This document shows positions 1 to 9,278 of a stretch of DNA of 55,573 bases, piece after piece. Within the stretch, counting starts at the first letter, position 1, and every line of letters starts with the position of its first letter. The notes below the pieces were generated by a model, which searched no databases, was not told the origin of the DNA, and saw nothing but the letters and a program-made list of their open reading frames with translations. The stretch is taken from contig JAMNXS010000011.1 of assembly GCA_023653025.1 (NCBI GenBank), positions 1 to 55,573 of the forward strand. Direction: 5' to 3'. This DNA is from Burkholderiaceae bacterium (GTDB taxonomy: Bacteria; Pseudomonadota; Gammaproteobacteria; Burkholderiales; Burkholderiaceae_D). A program made the position numbers and the translations under genes.

Positions 1-617
1 TAGGTCGGGAAGCGGTTGGTGAAATCCTCGATGAAGTCGAGCAGAGAACCCTGCCGGTTTTCGTTCAGCTTCGCGATGGCCTTGTCGTTGCGGAGCAGCG
101 ATGCCTTGTATTGCGGCATGGCGTCCGGCAGGTCGCGATAGACGCCGCCCGGACGGTAGTAGGCCGCGTGCAAGCGCGCGCCCGACACGGCCTCGTAGCA
201 GTCCATCAGGTCTTCGCGCTCGCGGAACGCATACAGGAACACGCCCATCGCGCCGACGTCGAGCGCATGCGCGCCCAGCCACAGCAGGTGGTTCAGCAGG
301 CGCGTGATCTCGTCGAACATCACGCGGATGTACTGCGCGCGCAGCGGCACCTCGATCTCGAGCAGTTTCTCGATGGCCATCACGTAGGCGTGCTCGTTGC
401 ACATCATCGACACGTAGTCGAGGCGATCCATGTACGGCACCGACTGCAGGAAGGTGCGGGTCTCGGCCAGCTTCTCGGTCGCGCGGTGCAGCAGGCCGAT
501 ATGCGGGTCGGCACGCTGGATCACTTCGCCGTCGAGCTCGAGTACTAGGCGCAGCACGCCGTGCGCGGCGGGGTGCTGGGGGCCGAAGTTCAATGTGTAA
601 TTTTTAATCTCGGCCAT
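1..617 (-). CDS. nuoD: NADH-quinone oxidoreductase subunit D (partial, N-terminal part)
   Basis: NuoD (49 kDa) is part of the peripheral arm of respiratory complex I and helps form the quinone site. The minus-strand frame opens with ATG at 617 and stays open to the window edge, giving about 205 residues; the C-terminal half lies outside. The N-terminus reads [20 protein letters not shown], the hallmark of this subunit, followed by the family segments [12 protein letters not shown] and [12 protein letters not shown]. It starts 3 nt downstream of the nuoC stop, as expected for the nuoABCD order, so translation is probably coupled. Nothing looks abnormal in the visible part. The family assignment is secure; the missing half cannot be judged. 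Confidence 0.97.
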   Translation of the reverse strand, partial: MAEIKNYTLNFGPQHPAAHGVLRLVLELDGEVIQRADPHIGLLHRATEKLAETRTFLQSVPYMDRLDYVSMMCNEHAYVMAIEKLLEIEVPLRAQYIRVMFDEITRLLNHLLWLGAHALDVGAMGVFLYAFREREDLMDCYEAVSGARLHAAYYRPGGVYRDLPDAMPQYKASLLRNDKAIAKLNENRQGSLLDFIEDFTNRFPT

Positions 618-620
618 TTT

Positions 621-1217
621 TTACCGAACTCCGTAGTTCTCTTCGCGGATCACGCGCGGCACGTTCTCGCGCGGCTCGATGGTCACCGGCTGGTAGATCA
701 CGCGCTTCTGGTCGGGGTCGTAGCGCATCTCGACATAGCCGCTGACCGGGAAATCCTTGCGGAACGGGTGACCGATGAAGCCGTAGTCGGTCAGGATGCG
801 GCGCAGGTCGTCGTGGCCGTCGAACAGGATGCCGAACAGGTCGAAGGCTTCGCGTTCGTACCAGTTGGCGGCAGGCCAGATCGACGTCATCGACGCGACG
901 AGCGGCATGTCGTCGTCCGGGGCAAACGTGCGCACGCGCACGCGCCAGTTATGCTTCACGGACAGCAGGTGCGACACGACGGCGAAGCGCGAGCCTTCCC
1001 AGCGACCGTCGCCGTACTGCTGGTAATCGACGCCGCACAGGTCGAGCAGCTGCTCGAAGCGGGTGGCGTCGCTGTCGCGCAGCGCGAGCATCGCATCGGC
1101 ATAGTCGGCGGCGCGCACGACGACGGTGATTTCGCCAAGCGATGTCGTCAGGCTACGGATCTTGTCGCCCAACACCTGCTGCAAGGCGTTCGCCAAGGTT
1201 TCGAGTTTCGTGGTCAT
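621..1217 (-). CDS. nuoC: NADH-quinone oxidoreductase subunit C
   Basis: The 30-kDa-type subunit of complex I, in the membrane-proximal peripheral arm together with NuoB and NuoD. The 198-residue product is the normal length for a stand-alone NuoC (not the enterobacterial NuoCD fusion). The family signature runs from about residue 120 to 156 and includes [24 protein letters not shown] and RKDFP. It lies 17 nt after nuoB and 3 nt before nuoD on the same strand, in operon order nuoA-B-C-D. I see no own promoter in the 17-nt gap. Confidence 0.97.
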   Translation of the reverse strand: MTTKLETLANALQQVLGDKIRSLTTSLGEITVVVRAADYADAMLALRDSDATRFEQLLDLCGVDYQQYGDGRWEGSRFAVVSHLLSVKHNWRVRVRTFAPDDDMPLVASMTSIWPAANWYEREAFDLFGILFDGHDDLRRILTDYGFIGHPFRKDFPVSGYVEMRYDPDQKRVIYQPVTIEPRENVPRVIREENYGVR

Positions 1218-1234
1218 GTCGGGCGTTTGGTCTT

Positions 1235-1711
1235 TTATCGTGCGATGGTGTTCGTTCGCCTGATCTTGTTTTGCAGTTGCATGATCCCGTACAGCAGCGC
1301 CTCTGCGGTCGGCGGACAGCCGGGAACGTAGATGTCGACCGGCACGATGCGGTCACAGCCGCGCACGACCGAGTACGAGTAGTGGTAGTAGCCGCCGCCG
1401 TTGGCGCAGGAGCCCATCGAGATCACCCAGCGCGGCTCGGCCATCTGGTCGTACACCTTGCGCAGGGCGGGCGCCATCTTGTTGCACAGCGTGCCGGCGA
1501 CGATCATCACGTCCGACTGGCGCGGCGACGGACGGAACACGACGCCGAAGCGGTCGAGGTCGTAGCGCGACGCGCCGGCGTGCATCATCTCGACCGCGCA
1601 GCAGGCCAGGCCGAAAGTCATCGGCCACATCGAGCCGGTGCGGGTCCAGTTGATCAGCTTGTCGGCCGTGGTGGTGACGAAGCCTTCGTTGAGGATGCCT
1701 TCAATAGCCAT
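1235..1711 (-). CDS. nuoB: NADH-quinone oxidoreductase subunit B
   Basis: NuoB (PSST-type) carries the terminal N2 [4Fe-4S] cluster that passes electrons to quinone in complex I. The 158-residue protein contains the adjacent cysteine pair C37-C38 in [10 protein letters not shown], then C102 in MGSCANGGG and C132 in VPGCPP. These are the expected N2 ligands, so the cluster site is complete. It follows nuoA with a gap of 3 nt and precedes nuoC by 17 nt. The length and the start [11 protein letters not shown] fit betaproteobacterial homologues. Confidence 0.97.
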   Translation of the reverse strand: MAIEGILNEGFVTTTADKLINWTRTGSMWPMTFGLACCAVEMMHAGASRYDLDRFGVVFRPSPRQSDVMIVAGTLCNKMAPALRKVYDQMAEPRWVISMGSCANGGGYYHYSYSVVRGCDRIVPVDIYVPGCPPTAEALLYGIMQLQNKIRRTNTIAR

Positions 1712-1714
1712 TGA

Positions 1715-2074
1715 TCATTCCCAGTCCAGAGCGCCCTTCTTCCATTCGAAGATCAGGCCGACCACGAGCACGCCGAGGAAGACCATCATGGCCCAGAAGC
1801 CGATCAAGCCGACGTCGGACATGGCGACTGCCCACGGCACGAGAAAGGCCACTTCGAGGTCGAACAGGATGAAAAGAATCGCGACGAGGTAGTAGCGCAC
1901 GTCGAATTTCATGCGCGCGTCTTCGAAGGCTTCGAAGCCGCATTCATAGGCGGAGGCTTTTGCCGCGTCGGGCCGGTGCGGGGCGAGCAGGCGCCCCAGT
2001 ATCTGCGGAGCGACACCCACGCCGATGCCGACTCCGATGAAGAGCAGTATCGGGAGGTAGTTTTGGAGGTCCAC
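1715..2074 (-). CDS. nuoA: NADH-quinone oxidoreductase subunit A
   Basis: A small membrane subunit of complex I with three transmembrane helices. I chose the GTG at 2074, giving 119 residues starting [12 protein letters not shown], because family members begin with this segment. An upstream in-frame GTG at 2104 would add ten residues that do not look like NuoA. The conserved loop [17 protein letters not shown] and the C-terminal tail WKKGALDWE are present. It is the first gene of the nuo operon; about 280 nt of untranslated sequence separates it from tRNA-Leu. No convincing promoter was picked out there. The start codon is the only uncertain point. Confidence 0.93.
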   Translation of the reverse strand: MDLQNYLPILLFIGVGIGVGVAPQILGRLLAPHRPDAAKASAYECGFEAFEDARMKFDVRYYLVAILFILFDLEVAFLVPWAVAMSDVGLIGFWAMMVFLGVLVVGLIFEWKKGALDWE

Positions 2075-2351
2075 GATGCGTTCAGTACAAATTGCCCGGT
2101 CCACGTGCGGACAAACCAGGCGGAACCCGAAATGACAACTTCTGCCAATTCGTCAAAAAGCCAGCGCAGGGCACCCCCGGGCTGGCCTCCCAAAAACCTG
2201 TGTGAAAGCTTGCTGTGCGACGCAGGCGCCAATCACAGCGCGCACGATGATAACAACAAGCAACGGTTCAATCCCGAAAGCCCTTCACTTTTCCTAGGCT
2301 TTGATGGAGGCGAACGACTTTCAGACAGGTTCTTCGTACTGTTTTGCTAAC

Positions 2352-2436
2352 TGGTGCCGACGGCGAGACTCGAACTCGCACAGCTTTCGCCACTACCCCC
2401 TCAAGATAGCGTGTCTACCAATTTCACCACGTCGGC
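2352..2436 (-). tRNA. tRNA-Leu (anticodon GAG)
   Basis: On the minus strand the 85-nt segment folds as a class II tRNA: acceptor stem GCCGACG/CGTCGGC, D-arm with AAATTGGTAGAC, anticodon arm CTATC-TTGAGGG-GGTAG with GAG in the loop, long variable arm, T-arm GTTCGAGTC, discriminator A and an encoded CCA end. The long variable arm and GAG anticodon give leucine (CUC/CUU codons). It lies between secG and nuoA, a position common in Burkholderiales, and probably shares their transcript or its processing. Confidence 0.96.
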
Positions 2437-2509
2437 CAAGCGCGCTAGTTTAACCTGTTTGCTGCGCTCCTTCAATGCCGGTTTGGCATGAGGACGCAGC
2501 GATCATGAA

Positions 2510-2866
2510 TTATTTGGGAATTTCACCCGATTGCCCCGGTGCCTTCGGCGCATCCTGCGCAGGCGCGGATTGCGTTGGCTGCGAGTTTGCAGGGATCTGG
2601 TCCATCACGCCGCCGCCGCCTGCCTGCGGACGCGAACCGATGAAGCTCAGCGCCAGCGTCGCGACAAAGAAAACGGCTGCGGCGATGCCGGTGGAGCGCG
2701 ACAGGAAATTCGAGGAGCCGCTCGCGCCGAACAGGCTGCCGGACGCGCCGGAACCGAACGCAGCGCCCATGTCGGCGCCCTTGCCATGCTGCAGCAGGAC
2801 GAGGCCGATGATGATCAGGGCGGTGACCACCTGAATGACAATGATGATCGCAAACAGAGAATTCAT
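2510..2866 (-). CDS. secG: Protein-export membrane protein SecG
   Basis: SecG is the auxiliary subunit of the SecYEG translocon in the inner membrane. The 118-residue product has the usual two hydrophobic helices (about residues 3-22 and 58-78), the conserved cytoplasmic loop LLQHGKGADMGAAFGSG, and a low-complexity Pro/Ala/Gln tail typical of proteobacterial SecG. It lies 40 nt downstream of tpiA and upstream of tRNA-Leu, so it is probably co-transcribed with tpiA. Confidence 0.96.
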   Translation of the reverse strand: MNSLFAIIIVIQVVTALIIIGLVLLQHGKGADMGAAFGSGASGSLFGASGSSNFLSRSTGIAAAVFFVATLALSFIGSRPQAGGGGVMDQIPANSQPTQSAPAQDAPKAPGQSGEIPK

Positions 2867-2906
2867 TGAATCGGTTTTCCAGTGTTGATGAATGAAGATG
2901 AGGCCA

Positions 2907-3650
2907 TCACGCGGCGTGCGCGATGGCGAGAAAATCTGCGGCCTTCAGCGATGCGCCGCCGATCAGGCCGCCGTCGATGTCGGGCATCGCGAGCAGGTCT
3001 TTTGCGTTGTCCGGCTTCATGCTGCCGCCGTAGAGGATCTGGACCTGCTGCGCTGCGGCCGCATCGCGTTGGGCAAGCGTGGCGCGGATCAGTTCATGCA
3101 CCTGCTGCGCCATCTCCGGCGTGGCTGTCTTGCCGGTGCCGATTGCCCACACGGGCTCATAGGCCACGACGATCTTCGCAAGGTCGGAGCCGACCGCGTC
3201 GAGCACGGGCTTGAGCTGGCGGACCACGACGGCTTCGGTCGCGCCCTGCTCGCGCTCGGCCAGCGTTTCGCCGACGCAGACAATGGGCACCAGCCTCGCG
3301 GCAAGCGCGCGCGCCGTCTTTTGCGCGACGAGTTCATCGCTCTCGCCGTGGTAGCTGCGGCGCTCCGAATGACCAACGATGACGTAGGTGCAGTCGAAGT
3401 CGCCGAGCATGGCCGCCGACACTTCGCCGGTGTACGCGCCGCTGTCATGAACCGACAGGTCCTGCGCGCCCCATGCCACGGCGGAACCGGTCAGCGCCGC
3501 CTGCGCCTGAGCGAGATAAGGCGCAGGCACGCAAACGGCCAGCTGCGCCCTGGACGCACCCGAGCCGGCACGAACATCGTCCAGCAGGCCCGCATTGGAC
3601 GCGAGGCTGCCGTTCATCTTCCAGTTACCGGCGATCAGGGTGGCGCGCAT
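2907..3650 (-). CDS. tpiA: Triose-phosphate isomerase
   Basis: Interconverts glyceraldehyde 3-phosphate and dihydroxyacetone phosphate in glycolysis/gluconeogenesis; cytosolic TIM barrel. The start at 3650 ([14 protein letters not shown]) matches the family N-terminus; an in-frame ATG five codons upstream is less likely. The 247-residue product keeps the substrate-binding N9-K11 pair, the catalytic H94 in VGHSERR, the catalytic E165 in [11 protein letters not shown], and the phosphate-binding GGS near the end. It heads the tpiA-secG unit. A promoter candidate lies 34 nt upstream of the start. Confidence 0.97.
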   Translation of the reverse strand: MRATLIAGNWKMNGSLASNAGLLDDVRAGSGASRAQLAVCVPAPYLAQAQAALTGSAVAWGAQDLSVHDSGAYTGEVSAAMLGDFDCTYVIVGHSERRSYHGESDELVAQKTARALAARLVPIVCVGETLAEREQGATEAVVVRQLKPVLDAVGSDLAKIVVAYEPVWAIGTGKTATPEMAQQVHELIRATLAQRDAAAAQQVQILYGGSMKPDNAKDLLAMPDIDGGLIGGASLKAADFLAIAHAA

Positions 3651-3683
3651 GGGGGATGGGGACATTCGTTCACGTAACCCGCA

Positions 3684-3713
3684 ATTTTATCCTGTGACAA
3701 GGGTCGGGAGCAA
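3684..3713 (-). promoter_or_regulatory. Candidate sigma70 promoter of tpiA-secG
   Basis: On the minus strand TTGCTC (3713-3708) and TAAAAT (3689-3684) are separated by 18 nt, giving a predicted start near 3677 and a leader of about 27 nt before the tpiA ATG at 3650. The match to sigma70 boxes is good at -10 and fair at -35. No experimental support can be seen. Confidence 0.45.
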
Positions 3714-3877
3714 ATTCGCGCGACACAGGACGCTGCCCCGGGTCGCCAACCCCATTTCAACTTAAGCAACACCTGAGGACGCAACCGGCCAGCCGCCCCT
3801 GCATGAAACCACGGCTCCGATGCAAGCTGCTCAGGCACTGCCCAGTGCAACTCAGTTCCCCGCCGGGCCCATCAGGC

Positions 3878-4837
3878 CTACACGGTGGCGTCTTTCGAAT
3901 AGATAGCTGGCGAGAATTCGCCGCCCTTGTAATGGCTCGCGAGACGTTCAACCGAGTGATCACGGCCGAAAGCCAGAGCCACGCTCAGCGATTTGCCTTG
4001 CATCACCTGCTTCATTTTCGCCATCAGGATCTGTTCGACTTCCTCGAAAAAGAGGTGGCGATCCTCTGGCGGCACCGAAAATTTATTGGCGATGAAACGC
4101 GCACGACTCGCCGCATTGTTGTAGTAGGCGTCGTGCTTGGCCACCTGACTCGGCGTTATTGTGGCATGCAACGTGACACCAGGAACCAGGTGACCGTAGA
4201 TCAGACATCCGCCCGCATAAAGCAAGTTCTCCAATCCCGGAGAAATGGCATCACCCGGACGATATCCTGAAAAGCATGCGCGAATCTTGTCCCTCGCTGA
4301 GGCATTCGCACTTCCGGCTTCAAATTTGTCCGGCACCAGCGTCTGCTCCAGCCCCTCAGAAAAGACATGCTTGATCCCGCTGTTCAGAAGCTCATCGAAT
4401 ATCTTGCGCTGGCATTGAACAACTTTGGACTTCAGCTGCGACCCCATCTTGTAGGGCGCACCTTCGGAGGCAAGGAGACCGGGAATTTCGACCTGATGCA
4501 ACTGGCCGAAGTGCAGGATCACGCAATGTCCTGCCCGTCCATGCTGCACCACACGAAATCCTGCAGCTCTGGCCTGGCCTTCCGATACCAACTCGCTACC
4601 ACGCACTCTTATGACCATACTTCCGGATTTTTCTTTTTCCGGCGGCATTGAATTTTGAATAAGCTTCTGCAGCGCTTCGATTTCATTGGCACACTCCCTG
4701 CGCCCTTCATTGCTCTGATTCGGCACCTGTTTAATCGCAGGCGGCTGCCTGCGCTGCTCCCTGACGACTGAATGACCCATAACGCTGGCCACGGTTGTCC
4801 GTGCGGCAGGACTCAATTGCACTCCCACGCTGTTCAT
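3878..4837 (-). CDS. Orphan protein, intact member of a local paralog pair (possible TraB/ChaN/EreA-like fold)
   Basis: I do not recognise this 319-residue protein. The start at 4837 is set by a strong AGGAGG six nt upstream; a GTG two codons earlier overlaps that site. There is no signal peptide or membrane segment. Residues 1-90 are Ser/Thr/Gln/Pro-rich and poorly structured-looking; a conserved core follows from AAGFRVV (91-97). Visible motifs are ILHFGQLH (G111-x-x-H114), IKHVFSEGLE (E161) and AFGRDH (G291-x-x-H294). An hGxxH, internal Glu, second GxxH layout resembles the TraB/ChaN/EreA-type hydrolase superfamily; that is inference only. It is paralogous to the broken gene 34 nt upstream, with ungapped similarity at the C-terminus ending FSPA-x-YSKD. 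The pair looks less GC-rich than its neighbours and splits a conserved tpiA/quinone-reductase neighbourhood, suggesting acquisition. The disordered N-terminus would also suit a secreted effector. Confidence 0.8.
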   Translation of the reverse strand: MNSVGVQLSPAARTTVASVMGHSVVREQRRQPPAIKQVPNQSNEGRRECANEIEALQKLIQNSMPPEKEKSGSMVIRVRGSELVSEGQARAAGFRVVQHGRAGHCVILHFGQLHQVEIPGLLASEGAPYKMGSQLKSKVVQCQRKIFDELLNSGIKHVFSEGLEQTLVPDKFEAGSANASARDKIRACFSGYRPGDAISPGLENLLYAGGCLIYGHLVPGVTLHATITPSQVAKHDAYYNNAASRARFIANKFSVPPEDRHLFFEEVEQILMAKMKQVMQGKSLSVALAFGRDHSVERLASHYKGGEFSPAIYSKDATV

Positions 4838-4871
4838 GAACACCTCCTGTTTATCGACGAGTGATAGAAGC

Positions 4872-5876
4872 TTACGCAGTCATGTCTTTGGAATAAAAAG
4901 CCGGCGAGAACTTCTCCGGGTCAAAACAGCCAACGAAGCGCTCAGGCTAATGAGTCTTGCCAGATATCAGGGCAACCTTCATGGATTTTCCCCGCATTAC
5001 CTGCTTCATGAACGTGACGGCATCCTGCTCGGGCCCGTGCAGGAATAAATGGTTTTCCGAAGCTGGAAAGGACAAGCCATGCACTTTGAATAGATCTCGG
5101 TTCGCGAGCAGATAAGCATCTCGCTTCGCGATCTCTTTTGCAGTGGTTGTCGGATGCATGGTGACTCCGGGAGTCACATAGGGGTACAGCAGGCTCGCGC
5201 CGCATGCAAAAAGCCGTTCCTTGTCCGGATCCAACTTCATGCCTGGTTTATAGCCCCGCAAATGCGCCTGAACTTTATCTCTCAGAATGGCGTCGGCGCT
5301 GCCGGGTTCAAAGGTATCTGGCACCTTCGTACGATCCAGCCCTTCGTAAAATATGTGCTCGATCCTGTTCGCAACAAGGTCGTCGAAAATTTTGCGCTGG
5401 CACCGGGCGACTTGCATCAGAAGCTCTCGCGAAAGCGAGGTGGGACAGCCGTCAGCCGGGCGATCTGCCCCGGGAATAGTTACGTTGTGTATTTGCGCGT
5501 AATGGAGCACCACTCCCTGGTCAGGCACGCCCTCATTCACCACCCGAAAACCTGCTGCCACAGCCTCACCGACAGACATCGGTACTTGACTCCGAACATT
5601 TGAGACTGGCTTGCTTGCCCCCGCGTTGTTCGTCGTCAGCTGGCCCGGCTTCGCCGGCACCCGCCCCCGCTTCGTCGTCAACTGCTCCTGGATTATCAAA
5701 AGCTGCTGTTCGATTTCCAAATCTCGCTCCCGGAGCGAAGCAGATTTCTGATCTTAAATCGATTTGATGGAAGGCTTTTGTGCAGCTCGCTGAGGGCTGG
5801 CGGACTGAGGGGCAGCTGTCCCCAAGATCGCATTTGAACGGTAGATGCCGCTGATACTCTCTGTCGCGCCTCTCAT
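4872..5876 (-). pseudogene. Second orphan paralog, interrupted by two in-frame stop codons
   Basis: A strong ribosome site (AAAGGAG) precedes ATG at 5876. The frame runs 40 codons to TAA (5756-5754), continues in the same frame for 268 codons to TAG (4949-4947), then 24 more codons to TAA at 4872. Similarity to the downstream paralog extends across both stops: LEIEQQL-type helix before the core, the core VVLHYAQIH / IEHIFYEGLD / GKTH, and the C-terminal FSPAFYSKDMTA aligned without gaps to FSPAIYSKDATV. The TAG directly follows the second G-x-x-H motif. So this is one 335-codon gene with two nonsense codons. Residues 53-309 could still be made from TTG at 5720, which has GGGAG upstream. Most likely a recent pseudogene; stop readthrough or internal restart are alternatives. 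Confidence 0.8.
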
Positions 5877-5886
5877 TCGTTACTCC

Positions 5887-5910
5887 TTTGTTTGAAATAT
5901 TCAAAACAAA
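5887..5910. promoter_or_regulatory. 24-bp AT-rich inverted repeat overlapping the ribosome site of the orphan pair
   Basis: The plus strand reads TTTGTTTGAA, ATAT, TCAAAACAAA: seven outer base pairs are perfect, two mismatch, and the inner three match. It lies immediately upstream of and partly over the AAAGGAG site of the gene starting at 5876. It could be a dimeric-regulator operator or a weak RNA hairpin covering the ribosome site. No cognate regulator gene is adjacent. Confidence 0.45.
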
Positions 5911-5964
5911 CAAGTAACCTGGGCAAGCGTTCAGTTCATGGAGACAGCCCGCACGAACGTTCTT

Positions 5965-6948
5965 TTATCGAACAATATCCAGCACGAGCTTTCCGACATG
6001 CGTGCTGGACTCCATGAGCGCATGCGCATTTGCCGCCTGCTCAAGCGAGAACGTCTTGTAGATCACTGGCTTGATCCGTCCTGCTTCGAGAAGCGGCCAG
6101 ATCCGCTCGAGCAGCTTGTGCGCAATATCCTGCTTGAACGCGACCGGACGCGGGCGCAGCGTCGAGCCGGTCACGGTCAGCCGGCGACGGAGGATCTCGC
6201 TGAAGTTCACCTCGCCCTTCGCGCCGCCGAGCAGCGCAATGATCACCAGACGTCCGTCGTCGGCGAGGCATTGAATCTCGCGGTTCACATAGGAACCCGC
6301 GACCATGTCGAGGATGACGTCCGCTCCCTTGCCGCCGGTGAGCGACTTCACCACATCGACGAAATCCTCGCTGCGATAGTTGATGCCGCGCTCGGCACCG
6401 AGGCTCTCGCACGCCCGGCACTTGTCGTCCGAGCCGGCAGTGGCGAACACGCGATGCCCGAGCGCTGTCGCCATCTGTATCGCCGTCACGCCGATGCCGG
6501 AGCTGCCGCCCTGCACCAGTAGCGTCTCGCCCTCGCCCAGCTTCGCGCGCTCGAACACATTGCTGTAGACGGTGAAGAAGGTTTCGGGCAGGGAGGCAGC
6601 CTGCAGCGCGCTCCAACCTCTCGGTACCGGCAGGCACTGAGCGACCGGCGCGGCGCAGTACTCGGCGTAGCCACCGCCCTGCACCAGCGCGCAGACCAGT
6701 TCGCCCTTGCTGAAGCCGCTGCCCTCGAGATCGCCTCCGACGATCTCGCCAGCCACTTCAAGACCGGGAATGTCGGAGGCCCCCGGCGGCACTGGGTAGT
6801 TGCCGGTTCGCTGCAGCACATCGGGCCGGTTGACGCCGGCCGCATGAACCTTGATCAGTACCTCGCCGGCCTTCGGCACGGGCATCTCGCGCTCGCACGG
6901 CAGCAGCACCTCCGGCCCGCCCGGCTTGACAATTTCAATCGCACGCAT
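5965..6948 (-). CDS. NAD(P)H:quinone oxidoreductase, zinc-free medium-chain dehydrogenase (PIG3/Qor type)
   Basis: Predicted NADPH-dependent quinone reductase of the medium-chain dehydrogenase/reductase superfamily, cytosolic. I chose ATG at 6948 (MRAIEIVKPGGPEVL), preceded by GAGGAG; the frame extends upstream, but that part is the pnp terminator region. The 327-residue protein has the GroES-like N-terminal domain with AAGVNRPDVLQRTGNYP typical of the PIG3 group, and a Rossmann domain with GGSSGIG at 147-153. No structural or catalytic zinc cysteine cluster is seen. It lies downstream of pnp but is separated from it by an intrinsic terminator, so it may have its own promoter in the short gap. 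The substrate is not determinable. Confidence 0.9.
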   Translation of the reverse strand: MRAIEIVKPGGPEVLLPCEREMPVPKAGEVLIKVHAAGVNRPDVLQRTGNYPVPPGASDIPGLEVAGEIVGGDLEGSGFSKGELVCALVQGGGYAEYCAAPVAQCLPVPRGWSALQAASLPETFFTVYSNVFERAKLGEGETLLVQGGSSGIGVTAIQMATALGHRVFATAGSDDKCRACESLGAERGINYRSEDFVDVVKSLTGGKGADVILDMVAGSYVNREIQCLADDGRLVIIALLGGAKGEVNFSEILRRRLTVTGSTLRPRPVAFKQDIAHKLLERIWPLLEAGRIKPVIYKTFSLEQAANAHALMESSTHVGKLVLDIVR

Positions 6949-6971
6949 CGCTGTCTCCTCGCTGTTCAATG

Positions 6972-7002
6972 AAAAAGGCCGCCCGGTTGCGCGGGCGGCC
7001 TT
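6972..7002 (-). terminator. Intrinsic terminator after pnp
   Basis: An 11-bp stem (plus strand 6975-6985 AAGGCCGCCCG with 6992-7002 CGGGCGGCCTT, 6-nt loop) is followed on the minus strand by five T residues. It sits 31 nt after the pnp stop. Confidence 0.85.
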
Positions 7003-7032
7003 CATCGCTGCAGTGGCATGCGCCACGCAGCA

Positions 7033-9150
7033 TTACTGCTGCTGGGCGGCCTCGCCCGACTCCTCGGCTGCGGCTGCCTTCATCGACAGCTTCAGGCGAC
7101 CGCGGTCGTCGGTCTCGAGCACCTTCACGCGCACCTGCTGGCCTTCTTTCAGGTAGTCGGCCACGGCATTGACACGCTCGTTGGCGATCTGGCTGATGTG
7201 TAGCAGGCCGTCCTTGCCCGGCATGACCTGGACGATCGCGCCAAAATCCAGCAGCTTCAGCACGGTGCCTTCGTAGACCTTGCCCACTTCGACCGACGCG
7301 GTCAGTTCCTCGATGCGGCGCTTGGCTTCCTGGCCGGCGGAGGCATCGACCGAGGCGATCGTGACGATACCCTCGTCGGTGATGTCGATCTGCGTGCCGG
7401 TCTCTTCGGTCAGCGCACGGATCACGGCGCCACCCTTGCCGATCACGTCGCGGATCTTCTCCGGGTTGATCTTGATCGTAATCAGACGCGGCGCGAAGTT
7501 CGACAGCTCGGTGCGGCCGGAAGGCATCGCCTCCTGCATCTTGCCGAGGATGTGGTGGCGGCCTTCCTTCGCCTGGGCCAGCGCGACCTGCATGATCTCT
7601 TTCGTGATGCCCTGGATCTTGATATCCATTTGCAGCGCGGTGATGCCGCCGGCGGTGCCGGCCACCTTGAAGTCCATGTCGCCGAGGTGGTCCTCGTCGC
7701 CGAGGATGTCGGACAGCACGGCGAACTTGTTGTCTTCCTTGATCAGGCCCATCGCGATGCCGGCCACATGCGCCTTCAGCGGGACGCCTGCGTCCATCAT
7801 AGCCAGGCTACCGCCGCAGACCGATGCCATCGACGACGAACCGTTCGACTCGGTGATCTCGGAGACCAGGCGCAGCGAATAGCTGAACTCTTCTGGCGCC
7901 GGCAGGACCGCGACCAGCGCGCGCTTGGCGAGGCGACCGTGGCCGATCTCGCGGCGCTTCGGCGAACCGACGCGGCCGGTTTCACCGGTGGCGAACGGCG
8001 GCATGTTGTAGTGAAGCATGAAGCGGTCGCTGTACTCGCCGGTCAGCGCGTCGATCTTCTGCTCGTCGCGCGCGGTACCGAGCGTGGCCACGACCAGTGC
8101 CTGCGTCTCGCCGCGCGTGAACAGCGCCGAGCCGTGGGTGCGCGGCAACACGCTGGAACGGATCGTGATCGGGCGCACGGTGCGGGTGTCGCGGCCGTCG
8201 ATGCGCGGCTCGCCGTCGAGGATCTGCGAACGAACGATCTTCGACTCGAGGCCGAACATGATGTCGCCGAGTTCGGCCGAGTCGACGCCTTCCGGCATCT
8301 CCTCCGCCAGCTTGGCGGCCACTTCGGAATGGACGGTGCGCAGCTTATCGGTGCGTGCCTGCTTTTCCTTGGTGCGGAAAGCGTCGCGCAGCTTGTCTTC
8401 CGCCAGTGCGGTCACGCGCGCAATCAGCGTCTCATTCTTCGCCGGCGGCGCCCACGGCACTTCCGGCTTGCCGCCGTCGCGCACCAGATCGTGGATCGCG
8501 TCGATGACGACCTTCATCTGCTCATGGCCGAAAACGACCGCGCCCAGCATAATTTCCTCGGACAGTTCCTTCGCCTCGGACTCGACCATCAGGACGGCCG
8601 CCTCGGTGCCGGCAACGACCAGGTCCATCTTCGACGCAGGCATCTGCGACACGTTCGGGTTCAGCACGTACTGGCCGTCGATGTAGCCGACGCGCGCAGC
8701 GCCGATCGGGCCGTTGAACGGGATGCCAGCGATGCACAGCGCAGCCGACGCGCCGATCATCGACGGGATGTCGGGATCGATCTCCGGGTTCACCGACAGC
8801 ACATGGATGATCACCTGCACTTCGTTCAGGTAGCCCTCGGGGAACAGCGGGCGGATCGGGCGATCGATCAGGCGCGAGGTCAGCGTCTCTTTCTCGGACG
8901 GACGGCCTTCGCGCTTGAAGAAACCGCCGGGGATGCGGCCGGCGGCGTAGGTTTTCTCGACGTAGTCAACGGTGAGCGGGAAAAAATCCTGGCCCGGCTT
9001 GGCTTCCTTGCGGGCGACGACGGTCGCGAGGATGACGGTATCCTCGACCGACACCACGACGGCGCCGGAGGCCTGGCGAGCGATCTCGCCAGTTTCCAGC
9101 GTGACCGTGTGCTGGCCGTACTGGAAGGTCTTCGTGACTTTGTTGAACAT
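7033..9150 (-). CDS. pnp: Polyribonucleotide nucleotidyltransferase (PNPase)
   Basis: PNPase degrades RNA 3' to 5' by phosphorolysis and is a degradosome component. The 705-residue protein shows the expected order: first RNase PH domain (about 1-215), helical linker, second RNase PH domain (about 310-550) with the catalytic region [21 protein letters not shown] domain (about 555-615) containing [16 protein letters not shown], and S1 domain (about 620-690) with [18 protein letters not shown]. Full length. It follows rpsO across a 187-nt gap that contains a long hairpin, the classic rpsO-pnp arrangement in which RNase III processing and PNPase autoregulation occur in E. coli. Confidence 0.98.
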   Translation of the reverse strand: MFNKVTKTFQYGQHTVTLETGEIARQASGAVVVSVEDTVILATVVARKEAKPGQDFFPLTVDYVEKTYAAGRIPGGFFKREGRPSEKETLTSRLIDRPIRPLFPEGYLNEVQVIIHVLSVNPEIDPDIPSMIGASAALCIAGIPFNGPIGAARVGYIDGQYVLNPNVSQMPASKMDLVVAGTEAAVLMVESEAKELSEEIMLGAVVFGHEQMKVVIDAIHDLVRDGGKPEVPWAPPAKNETLIARVTALAEDKLRDAFRTKEKQARTDKLRTVHSEVAAKLAEEMPEGVDSAELGDIMFGLESKIVRSQILDGEPRIDGRDTRTVRPITIRSSVLPRTHGSALFTRGETQALVVATLGTARDEQKIDALTGEYSDRFMLHYNMPPFATGETGRVGSPKRREIGHGRLAKRALVAVLPAPEEFSYSLRLVSEITESNGSSSMASVCGGSLAMMDAGVPLKAHVAGIAMGLIKEDNKFAVLSDILGDEDHLGDMDFKVAGTAGGITALQMDIKIQGITKEIMQVALAQAKEGRHHILGKMQEAMPSGRTELSNFAPRLITIKINPEKIRDVIGKGGAVIRALTEETGTQIDITDEGIVTIASVDASAGQEAKRRIEELTASVEVGKVYEGTVLKLLDFGAIVQVMPGKDGLLHISQIANERVNAVADYLKEGQQVRVKVLETDDRGRLKLSMKAAAAEESGEAAQQQ

Positions 9151-9278
9151 TGGGCATTCCTTTCTATTTTTGCCGACAGATTTTCAGGCGCTGTCGTTCA
9201 CCTCACCACGGACGGCGGATCTCCACCGCCTTGCAACGACTCGATGCTGCTGCGATCGAGCAAGCTTCAAAAACGCGA

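Noticed and set aside
3803-4270. Plus-strand frame of 155 codons over the orphan gene at 3878-4837
   Set aside because: Antisense to a gene with a strong ribosome site and a paralog; no support of its own.
5566-5913. Separate 115-residue protein upstream of the orphan pair
   Set aside because: It overlaps the true frame of the interrupted paralog, which has the ribosome site and the homology; this frame has neither.
5940-5990. PIP/hrp-type box (TTCG pairs) upstream of the orphan pair, which would point to type III secretion control
   Set aside because: The TTCG motifs are about 10 nt apart, not 15-16, and lie at the end of the quinone reductase gene.
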